From assembly GCF_000317895.1 (NCBI RefSeq), contig NC_019567.1:868001-932000 (forward strand): a stretch of 64,000 nt of DNA. Reading direction: 5' to 3'. Shown here piece after piece: positions 51,406-59,042 of this stretch; within the stretch, counting starts at the first letter, position 1, and every line of letters begins with the position of its first letter. Origin of the DNA: Bdellovibrio bacteriovorus str. Tiberius. Its GTDB lineage: Bacteria; Bdellovibrionota; Bdellovibrionia; Bdellovibrionales; Bdellovibrionaceae. The translations under genes and the position numbers were made by a program. The notes beneath the pieces are model-generated. The model did no database searches. It was not told the DNA's origin and saw only the letters and a program-made list of their open reading frames with translations.

Positions 51406-54135
51406 ATGGCCAAAAAAAGTGACGCAACAGATGGTATCAAGCTTGTCATCGTGGAGTCTCCCACGAAGGCAAAGACCATTCGCAAGTTCCTGGGAAGAGA
51501 TTATGTGGTGGAGTCCTGCATGGGCCACATCCGTGACCTTCCTCAGTCCGCAAAAGACATCCCGGAAAAGGTGAAAAAAGAAAAGTGGGCGCAACTCGGC
51601 GTGAACGTCGATAAAAACTTCGAGCCCCTTTACTGCGTTCCCAAGGATAAAACCAAGGTCGTCAAAAACCTGAAAGACAAACTTGAAGAAGCCTCAGAGC
51701 TGTACCTCGCGACGGATGAAGACCGCGAAGGGGAATCTATCAGCTGGCACTTGCTGGAAGTTTTGAAGCCGAAAGTTCCAACCAAGCGCATGGTATTCCA
51801 TGAGATCACCAAAGACGCGATTCAAAAAGCTTTGAAAGACACCCGTGAAATCGACTTCAACCTGGTGCGTGCCCAAGAAGCCCGCCGTGTTCTGGATCGT
51901 TTGGTGGGTTACACGATTTCTCCGCTGCTTTGGAAAAAAGTAGCTTACGGTCTTTCTGCGGGCCGTGTTCAGTCCGTGGCGGTTCGCCTGATCGTGGAAA
52001 GAGAACTTGAGCGCGTGCGCTTTAAAAAGTCCTCTTACTGGGGCGTGCTTGCGGAGCTGAGCAAAGACGGTGTGGCTTTTGAATCCCGTCTGCAACAATA
52101 CAAAAATCAACGGGTAGCAACCGGTAAGGACTTTGATGGTCTGACGGGTCAGCTGACGGCAGGTAAAGACGTTCTGGTTCTGGATGAAACGACCGCGGGC
52201 AAACTGTCCATGGATTTGAAATCCGGCAACTGGCAGGTGACGGATGTCGAGGAAAAACCGACCTTCCGTAAGCCAGCGCCTCCGTTTATCACGTCCACTT
52301 TACAGCAGGAATCCAATAGAAAATTGGGTCTCAGCTCGCGTGAAACCATGCAAGTGGCGCAGAAGCTGTACGAACAAGGTTTCATCACCTATATGCGTAC
52401 GGATTCCACATTCCTTTCCAATGAAGCTATCACTGCTTCCCGTGATTGCATCGAAAGCAAGTACGGAAAAGACTATCTGACACCTCAGCCGCGCAATTAC
52501 GCTGCTAAGAAAGTCAAAGGCGCTCAAGAGGCCCACGAAGCGATCCGTCCTGCCGGGAACCAGTTTATGGATCCGGATGAAACGGGTCTGACGGGGACTC
52601 AGTTCCGTCTTTATGATCTGATCTGGAAACGTACGATTGCGTCCCAGATGGTGGATGCCCGTCAGAAACAAGTCAGCGCAAAAATCACCGTGGGTGATGC
52701 GTTGTTTGGTGCTTCCGGCATGACCATTGAATTCCCGGGCTTCTTGCGAGCTTACGTGGAAGGCAGTGATGATCCAGAAGCGGATCTGGCTGAACGTGAA
52801 GTGCGTCTGCCGGCTTTGAAAGTCAAAGACGGTGTGAAGTGCGCGAAACTGGATCCAACGTCCCACGAAACCAAACCACCAGCTCGTTATACAGAGGCAA
52901 GCCTTGTTCAAACGATGGAAAAAGAGGGCATCGGCCGTCCTTCCACGTACGCTTCTGTTATCGGAACCATCATTGACCGTGGCTACGTTCGTAAGAACGG
53001 AACGGCGTTGGTGCCGACCTTCACGGCGATGATTGTTTCAAAACTTCTAAGTCAGCATTTGTCCCAGTATGTGGATTTGGGCTTCACTTCCGAAATGGAA
53101 CAAAGCCTGGATAATATCGCTGACGGGGAACTGGATTGGGAAAGCTACCTTGCGTCCGTGTACAAAGGCCCTAAGGGCTTGCGTGCGATGGTCGACAATC
53201 AAGGTGACAAGATTGATCCAAACGAAGCCCGTACAATGACCTTGGAAGGCATGGACAAATACAAATTCCATGTCGGCCGTTACGGTGCTTATGTGACCAC
53301 TCAGCGTGATGGTGAAGATGTCAGTGCCTCTTTGCCTGACAATGAATCTCCGGCGGATATCACTCCGGAAATCGCTGAAAAACTGATTGATCAGAAAATC
53401 AACGGTGCTGATTCTTTGGGTAATGACCCGGAAACAGATCTGCCGGTTTATGTTCTGAACGGCCGTTATGGTCCGTATGTTCAATTGGGTGATGTGACTC
53501 CGGAAGACGACAAGCCGAAACGTGCGTCGCTTCCTCCGGGCACGCAGCCTGAACAGGTGGATCTGGCGATGGCGCTCAGCCTGCTGCAATTGCCAAAGAC
53601 CTTGGGGACTCACCCGGGCACGGGCAAAGACATCAAAGCGGGCTTGGGTCGTTTTGGTCCGTTCGTGGTTCACGACGGCGACTATCGTTCGATTCCAAAA
53701 GGTGAAAGCATCTTTAATATCACCTTTGAAAAAGCCATGGAGATGCTGGCTCAACCGAAAAAAGGACGTGGTCGTGCGGCTCCGTTGAAAGAGCTGGGCG
53801 CGCATCCGGATTCAGGCGATGCGATTCAGGTCTTCAATGGTCCTTACGGTCCGTACATCAAGTGCGGCAAGGTCAATGCTTCTTTGCCAGAGGGTGCGAC
53901 GCCAGACACGGTGACCCTGGAGCAAGCTGTTGCTTTGATCAATGAAAAGGGCCCGGCAAAAGGCAAAGGTAAAGCTAAAGGAAAGGCGAAAGCCGCTCCG
54001 AAAGCCAAAGCCGCTAAAGCTGATGGCGAAAAGCCTGCTGCAAAAAAGCCCGCTTTGAAGAAAGCCGCTAACGCCAAAGAAAAAGCCGAAGCTTTGGGTG
54101 TCAAAAAAGTAGTCACTCGCAAGTCCAAGAAGTAA
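51406..54135 (+). CDS. topA: DNA topoisomerase I
   Basis: A 909-residue type IA topoisomerase. The TOPRIM domain opens it (LVIVESPTKAKTIRKFLG, and YLATDEDREGESISWHL), the active-site Tyr is Y329 (FITYMRTDST), and EKEGIGRPSTYASVIGTI follows. Instead of Cys4 zinc fingers the C-terminal region has four repeats of the YGPYV type (HVGRYGAYVTTQ; NGRYGPYVQLG; LGRFGPFVVHD; NGPYGPYIKCG). The last 70 residues are Lys/Ala-rich, histone H1-like. It relaxes negative supercoils. GAAGGAC precedes the ATG. Confidence 0.96.
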   Translation: MAKKSDATDGIKLVIVESPTKAKTIRKFLGRDYVVESCMGHIRDLPQSAKDIPEKVKKEKWAQLGVNVDKNFEPLYCVPKDKTKVVKNLKDKLEEASELYLATDEDREGESISWHLLEVLKPKVPTKRMVFHEITKDAIQKALKDTREIDFNLVRAQEARRVLDRLVGYTISPLLWKKVAYGLSAGRVQSVAVRLIVERELERVRFKKSSYWGVLAELSKDGVAFESRLQQYKNQRVATGKDFDGLTGQLTAGKDVLVLDETTAGKLSMDLKSGNWQVTDVEEKPTFRKPAPPFITSTLQQESNRKLGLSSRETMQVAQKLYEQGFITYMRTDSTFLSNEAITASRDCIESKYGKDYLTPQPRNYAAKKVKGAQEAHEAIRPAGNQFMDPDETGLTGTQFRLYDLIWKRTIASQMVDARQKQVSAKITVGDALFGASGMTIEFPGFLRAYVEGSDDPEADLAEREVRLPALKVKDGVKCAKLDPTSHETKPPARYTEASLVQTMEKEGIGRPSTYASVIGTIIDRGYVRKNGTALVPTFTAMIVSKLLSQHLSQYVDLGFTSEMEQSLDNIADGELDWESYLASVYKGPKGLRAMVDNQGDKIDPNEARTMTLEGMDKYKFHVGRYGAYVTTQRDGEDVSASLPDNESPADITPEIAEKLIDQKINGADSLGNDPETDLPVYVLNGRYGPYVQLGDVTPEDDKPKRASLPPGTQPEQVDLAMALSLLQLPKTLGTHPGTGKDIKAGLGRFGPFVVHDGDYRSIPKGESIFNITFEKAMEMLAQPKKGRGRAAPLKELGAHPDSGDAIQVFNGPYGPYIKCGKVNASLPEGATPDTVTLEQAVALINEKGPAKGKGKAKGKAKAAPKAKAAKADGEKPAAKKPALKKAANAKEKAEALGVKKVVTRKSKK

Positions 54136-54143
54136 TTTGTTCA

Positions 54144-54163
54144 CCCCCCTTTTCCGAGGGGGG
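54144..54163 (+). terminator. GC hairpin after topA
   Basis: CCCCCC (54144-54149) pairs with GGGGGG (54158-54163) around TTTTCCGA, 9 bases after the topA stop; there is no T-run, so termination would be weak. Confidence 0.5.
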
Positions 54164-54226
54164 AATCTCTGATAAATTCGTTCCGCATAGTTACAGATCC
54201 CATCACTGGGCATCGAAAGGTGTGTT

Positions 54227-55126
54227 ATGAGCGACAGTCCCCTGAAGGGACAATTGGAGTTAGGAATCAACCGTTCCAAGGAGAAGGATAGAAACTTCCA
54301 CCTTGGCGGTCGCAGTTTCTATTTCTTCGATTTCGACGACAACATCGCCTTTTTGACGACGCCGCTGATTCTTTTCCATAAAAGCGACAAATCTGAAGTG
54401 CAGATCTCCAGCGGGGACTTTGCCCAGCACCATCAAACTATTGGCAGCAGTGGTCCCTTTGCGGACTATAATATCGACTATTGCGATGTGACCGGCACCT
54501 TCCGTAATTTCCGTGACCACCATGTGGATGAACTGGAAAAACTGGAAGGCAAGAAGCAGATTTTCGTGCAAGACGTGGCCGCGGCTTTGGGTTATCCCGA
54601 CTTCCAATGGAAGGGGCCTTCCTGGGAGTGTTTCTATCACGCGGCCTTTAATCAGCGCCCGCTGTCTGTGATCACGGCACGTGGTCACCATCCGGAAACA
54701 ATGAAAGACGGTATTCGGGTCTTTGTTCAGAAAAAAGTTCTGCCATTGGAGCCCAACTATCTCAGTGTGTATCCGGTGAGTCATAAAGAGACACGTCAGC
54801 TTCTGGGTGATTCGGACTTCAAAGAAGGCACTGCAGAATTAAAACAAAGAGCCATCCGCGCCAGCGTGGAGCAGGCGATTGATCTTTATGGTTACAATCC
54901 GCATCACCGCTTCGGGATGTCGGATGATGATCCTAAGAATATCCAGCTGATTGTTGAGGAAATGACTCGACTAAAGGCGAGATTCCCCGAGATGTCGTTC
55001 TTTATGATCGAGACTCAGCATGGCAGTTTCATCAAGCATGAGGTCAAATTGAACGGCCTACGTGGCGACAAAGTGGAAAACCTTTCCCAGCTATCCTTCT
55101 TCGAAGAAGATCGACGAAAGTCTTAA
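54227..55126 (+). CDS. HAD-like protein of unknown function
   Basis: A 299-residue cytosolic protein. HAD-like motifs are YFFDFDDNIAFL (motif I with two Asp), SVITARGHHPETM (motif II) and FGMSDDDPKNIQLI (motif IV). The spacing is longer than in standard phosphatases because of an insert around residues 40-110. A phosphatase or nucleotidase is likely; the substrate is unknown. GAAAGGTG precedes the ATG. Separated from topA by 91 bases with a GC hairpin. Confidence 0.78.
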   Translation: MSDSPLKGQLELGINRSKEKDRNFHLGGRSFYFFDFDDNIAFLTTPLILFHKSDKSEVQISSGDFAQHHQTIGSSGPFADYNIDYCDVTGTFRNFRDHHVDELEKLEGKKQIFVQDVAAALGYPDFQWKGPSWECFYHAAFNQRPLSVITARGHHPETMKDGIRVFVQKKVLPLEPNYLSVYPVSHKETRQLLGDSDFKEGTAELKQRAIRASVEQAIDLYGYNPHHRFGMSDDDPKNIQLIVEEMTRLKARFPEMSFFMIETQHGSFIKHEVKLNGLRGDKVENLSQLSFFEEDRRKS

Positions 55127-55139
55127 GAATCCTTTCTAC

Positions 55140-55212
55140 GTCCTAATTTATGACGTGCTTCATAAATTGAATGCTCTCAGCTAATTATTTGATAATCTAA
55201 TGCAATTAGGAC
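55140..55212 (+). promoter_or_regulatory. nested inverted repeats and promoter before prc
   Basis: An outer pair GTCCTAATT (55140-55148) / AATTAGGAC (55204-55212), 9 of 9 complementary, encloses an inner pair AATTTATG (55145-55152) / CATAAATT (55161-55168). The two share the AATT segment and cannot form together. Inside lies a promoter, TTGAAT (55167-55172), 18 bases, GATAAT (55191-55196). Confidence 0.55.
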
Positions 55213-55213
55213 T

Positions 55214-55230
55214 GCTCCCGTTCGGGGAGC
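55214..55230 (+). other. hairpin in the prc leader
   Basis: GCTCCC (55214-55219) pairs with GGGAGC (55225-55230) around a short loop; the ribosome site GGAAGGA follows outside it. Confidence 0.4.
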
Positions 55231-55245
55231 CATGGAAGGATCAGC

Positions 55246-57267
55246 ATGAGTTCATTCTCAAAAGGCGTTAGAGGTTTCATCATTGCCGGATCATTGGCAG
55301 TTTCATCTTTGGCATCGGCCCAACTGAAAGAAGGCCTTGAGTGCCGTTACCTGACAGTGATTGAACAGGGCTTCCTTGCCAACCACGTGAAGTATTCCAA
55401 CCGCGACACTGACTTGCAAAATCGTGTGATCGAGCAGTATCTGAAAAGACTGGATCCTTCCAAAATCTATCTGACTCAAGGTGATGTTGATTCCATCCGC
55501 AAGGCTGCAGGCAACGTTTTTGATAAAACCAAAAACCGTGACTGTTCATTCCTGGATGCAGCTCAGAAGATCGTTCTGGAGCGCGTGAAAGACCGCTCTG
55601 AATTTGCAAAAAAATATCTGGGCAAAGACTTCAAATTTGAATCCGCAACTGAATTCACGTTCGATCCAGAAAAGAAAACCTGGCCGAAAGATTCCGCTGA
55701 AGCGAATGAATACCTGAAAAAATACATTCAGTTCCAGATCGGGAACTACATGGCGACAGACATGAAGATGGATGAAGCCAAAAAGAACGTGATCAAAAAC
55801 TATGAGCGTGCAGTGAAAAGAACCGCTGACACAACTCAGGATGATCTGTTCTCGGGTTACCTGGATTCCTTTGCTCGTGCGTTGGATCCGCATTCCAGCT
55901 TCTTCTCTCGTGATGTGCTTGAAGATTTCGAAATCCAGATGCGTTTGTCCCTGGAAGGTATCGGCGCGACACTTTCTTCCCAGGACGGTTTCACAGTTGT
56001 TGAACAACTGGTTCCGGGTGGGGCAGCGGCTAAATCCGGTCTGATCGAACCACAGGATAAAATCGTGGCTGTCGGTCAGGAAAAAGGCCAGATGGAAAAC
56101 GTGATCGACATGGATTTGAAGGACGTTGTCAAAAAAATCCGTGGTAACAAGGGCACGAAAGTGCGCCTGACGATCTTAAGAAAATCCGGTGAAGGCAAAA
56201 AACGTTTTGATGTCACTTTGACCCGTGAAAAGGTGAATCTGGAGGACGAAGCAGCGTCCATCATCTATCAGGATCGTGAAATCAACGGTCAGAAAAAGAA
56301 AATCGGCGTTATCAATTTCCCATCCTTCTATGCGGATTCCCGTCGTGGCGGCAGATCTTCTGCGGCTGACATGAAAAAGCTGATCAAGGAAGCCAACGAA
56401 AAGAAAGTCGACGGCCTGGTGCTGGATCTTTCCAACAACGGTGGTGGTTCCCTTGAAGACGCGGTGAAAATCGCGGGTCTGTTCTTCCAGACCGGGAACG
56501 TGGTGAAGCAGTCCTCTAAAAATGAAGGCCGTGCAGAATCCGCACTTCGTGACACAGATCCAATGGTGGACTGGGCAGGTCCGCTGGTTGTATTGACCAG
56601 CCGTATTTCTGCTTCCGCTTCCGAGATCGTGTCCGGCACTTTGCAGGACTATAAACGTGCTGTCGTAATCGGTGGTGATCACACTTACGGTAAAGGCTCT
56701 GTTCAGTCTGTTCTTCCAATCCCGAACAATCTGGGAGCTATCAAGGTGACTGTGGGCATGTTCTTCGTGCCAGGTGGTAAATCCACTCAGCACCGTGGTG
56801 TGGATGCGGATATCGTGTTGCCAGGTCCATTCAGCACTGATGACATCGGTGAGAAATACATGGATTACTCTTTGCCGCCAAAAACGATTGAATCCTTCCT
56901 GTCCCCGGATGCCTACGTGAAAGAAGGCCCGGGCGCCTGGAAAGAAATCAAACCAGAGTGGTTGAAGTCCCTGCGTGAAAGATCCGGCGAACGAGTTGGC
57001 AAAAACGATGAATTCAAGAAAATCGTGGAAGAGCTGAACAAAGCCAAAGCCCGCGGTAAAGTGATCCGCGTGAGCGAAGTTCTTAAAGACAAGAACGAAA
57101 AAGAAAAGAAAGACAAAGCTAAAAAGACCGCTACCAAGGCCAAGAAAAACGAAGAGTATCTGAAGCGTCCTGATGTTCAGGAAGCTGAAAATGTTCTTCT
57201 GGATCTGATTCAGCTTGAGGACGGGAAATCCCTGGTGCCTCAGCAGAAGCAGGCTAACGCCAAGTAG
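55246..57267 (+). CDS. prc: C-terminal (tail-specific) processing protease, S41 family
   Basis: A 673-residue periplasmic S41 protease with a signal peptide (to about residue 25). An N-terminal helical domain (VKYSNRDTDLQNRVIEQYLKRLDPSKIYLTQGD) is followed by a PDZ domain (GIGATLSSQDGFTVVEQLVPGGAAAKSGLIEPQDKIVAVG) and the catalytic core: Ser in TSRISASASEIVSG (residue about 455) and Lys in TYGKGSVQ (about 483). The C-terminal DUF3340-type tail is Lys-rich. Such proteases trim envelope proteins and clear SsrA-like tails. The length matches Prc rather than short CtpA. Confidence 0.93.
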   Translation: MSSFSKGVRGFIIAGSLAVSSLASAQLKEGLECRYLTVIEQGFLANHVKYSNRDTDLQNRVIEQYLKRLDPSKIYLTQGDVDSIRKAAGNVFDKTKNRDCSFLDAAQKIVLERVKDRSEFAKKYLGKDFKFESATEFTFDPEKKTWPKDSAEANEYLKKYIQFQIGNYMATDMKMDEAKKNVIKNYERAVKRTADTTQDDLFSGYLDSFARALDPHSSFFSRDVLEDFEIQMRLSLEGIGATLSSQDGFTVVEQLVPGGAAAKSGLIEPQDKIVAVGQEKGQMENVIDMDLKDVVKKIRGNKGTKVRLTILRKSGEGKKRFDVTLTREKVNLEDEAASIIYQDREINGQKKKIGVINFPSFYADSRRGGRSSAADMKKLIKEANEKKVDGLVLDLSNNGGGSLEDAVKIAGLFFQTGNVVKQSSKNEGRAESALRDTDPMVDWAGPLVVLTSRISASASEIVSGTLQDYKRAVVIGGDHTYGKGSVQSVLPIPNNLGAIKVTVGMFFVPGGKSTQHRGVDADIVLPGPFSTDDIGEKYMDYSLPPKTIESFLSPDAYVKEGPGAWKEIKPEWLKSLRERSGERVGKNDEFKKIVEELNKAKARGKVIRVSEVLKDKNEKEKKDKAKKTATKAKKNEEYLKRPDVQEAENVLLDLIQLEDGKSLVPQQKQANAK

Positions 57268-57297
57268 TGTGATTTGAGGAAACGTTTGTTGTTGTTG

Positions 57298-57329
57298 AAG
57301 CCCGGAGCCACAGTCTCCGGGCTTTTTTT
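57298..57329 (+). terminator. Rho-independent terminator
   Basis: A 10-bp perfect stem, AAGCCCGGAG (57298-57307) with CTCCGGGCTT (57315-57324), and a T-run. Confidence 0.92.
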
Positions 57330-57443
57330 ATTTGTCTTCGCGAACAGAAGTTCGGTCCAGAAATGTATTAAGGGGTCCAGAGTGGATGACTTGTAATTGT
57401 TAAAAAAAATTGACGTACGACACACTGAAACAGTGGAGGGTTT

Positions 57444-59033
57444 ATGTCGTACGTTTTAGGTCTTCTGCTTTTGTGCGTTGTTGTGCAGGTCTCTGCAGCA
57501 TCCGCCCCATCGTCTGGCTCTGTCGAGCAATTGCGAATTTTTCTGAACCAGAACCCTTATGACAACAATGTCCGTCGCCACCTGATTGAAAAACATCTGG
57601 AGCTTCATCAAAGCGCTGAAGCTCATGCGGAGTTTGCCTCTTACAAGAAGTTGGATCCCCATCTGAACGTCGATGGTGGAAATGCCCTGCAGATGCGGCT
57701 GGATATGCTTGATGGAAAGTTTGGTGCTGCCAAACACCTAGCCTTGAAACTATTGACTGTGGCCCAGCTGGGGGCGGAAGACCGCTACCGAGCACATTTA
57801 ACTTTGGGCGATCTGGCCTATGTTCGCTTTACCTCGGGGGATGCGGTTTCCCGGTATAAAAAAGCTCTTTCGGTCAAGCCGGTCCCGGAGGCGAAACATC
57901 GACTGGCGCGTGCTTACCTTCAGAACAAAAAGTACGGCCGTGCTCAGGGTATACTGAGCGACCTGATCGGAGTGGGCTACGCCTCGGATCCGGTTCGTTA
58001 CGATTATCTGCAAAGTTTGCTGGAGGCCGGACAGAACCAGGCCGCAGCCCTGCGTTTGAGTCAATGGTACAGCGAAGAGCCGGGCAATCCATGGATTGTG
58101 ACAGCCCATGCGCGTTTTTTACTAAGTCTGGGACAGGACGAATCGGCGCGTATGATACTTCAGCAGTATGCTGAGATCTATCAACCAACTACGGAAATCG
58201 ATGAGCTGTTGCGAAGCACTCAGCCGCAGCGTACCCCAACGGCGGAGACCGTCATGGTGCTTGGGCTGCGCCCGGAGATGCCGGTCAATGCAGGAGTGGT
58301 GCGGGGAGCTGCCTCTGCCGGAGAGGTCGCGGGGAAGCAGGCAATGGAATCGTCTTTGAGCCCGCGACACTGGCAGATGCAGGCCGTGGCTGGATATCAG
58401 ATGATTAATAACCGGGTGGAAGGGCAGGGATTTAATTCCCTGCTAAGTCCCGAGGCGGGTTACGTTGCAGGTGTTGCCGCCGAAACTGACAATGAAGGTT
58501 CCGCCTATTCCTTTGTGGGCAGGGCCCGCACGTCTTGGCAAACCTATAAAATTCCTTCTGGGCTTCAGCAGAATGGAGACCGGTCTCAGGCATTTGATAT
58601 TGCCGGAGGACTGCAGACTCTGTTGGCAGCGGACTGGCAGTTGCAAATGCAGCTTAACTATCGTTCACGCAGTGGCATTGAGTCGGCGACCAACACTTAT
58701 GTGTCGGGTTATCAGATGCTGGGTGTGCAGGCGGGAGTTTCAAAAACCTGGCAGCTTCGTTTTCCGTGGAGCTTTGAAGTCCACGCTGATCTGACTTTGC
58801 CCGTGTACTTTACCGAGTCCACGGCCGAATCAGGTCAGTTGCGGTTTGGCTATTTTTCAAGCCTGCAGGCACTGGCGCAGTATCCGCTGCGTGAAGGACT
58901 GGCCTTTCGCGCAGGTTTGGGTCTTGTGCGCAACGAGATTCAGTTCAATGGCAATGGGTCCCGCGGTGTGACCGATGCCACAGATTCCGAAGAAGGTTTG
59001 ATGATTCCAGTCAGTCTTACGTGGGTTTATTAG
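57444..59033 (+). CDS. TPR protein with C-terminal outer-membrane beta-barrel (Slam-like architecture)
   Basis: A 529-residue exported protein (signal peptide to about residue 20). Residues about 25-240 are helical tandem repeats of TPR type (LRIFLNQNPYDNNVRRHLIEKHLELHQSAEAHAEF; AKHRLARAYLQNKKYGRAQGIL; FLLSLGQDESARMILQQYAEIY). From about residue 305, alternating strands begin (HWQMQAVAGYQM; WQLQMQLNYRSRSG; FRAGLGLVRNEIQF) and the protein ends in VSLTWVY, an outer-membrane-type C-terminus. This TPR-plus-barrel order is that of Slam translocons. It is followed 9 bases later by a large lipoprotein gene. Confidence 0.7.
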   Translation: MSYVLGLLLLCVVVQVSAASAPSSGSVEQLRIFLNQNPYDNNVRRHLIEKHLELHQSAEAHAEFASYKKLDPHLNVDGGNALQMRLDMLDGKFGAAKHLALKLLTVAQLGAEDRYRAHLTLGDLAYVRFTSGDAVSRYKKALSVKPVPEAKHRLARAYLQNKKYGRAQGILSDLIGVGYASDPVRYDYLQSLLEAGQNQAAALRLSQWYSEEPGNPWIVTAHARFLLSLGQDESARMILQQYAEIYQPTTEIDELLRSTQPQRTPTAETVMVLGLRPEMPVNAGVVRGAASAGEVAGKQAMESSLSPRHWQMQAVAGYQMINNRVEGQGFNSLLSPEAGYVAGVAAETDNEGSAYSFVGRARTSWQTYKIPSGLQQNGDRSQAFDIAGGLQTLLAADWQLQMQLNYRSRSGIESATNTYVSGYQMLGVQAGVSKTWQLRFPWSFEVHADLTLPVYFTESTAESGQLRFGYFSSLQALAQYPLREGLAFRAGLGLVRNEIQFNGNGSRGVTDATDSEEGLMIPVSLTWVY

Positions 59034-59042
59034 GGGGACGTT

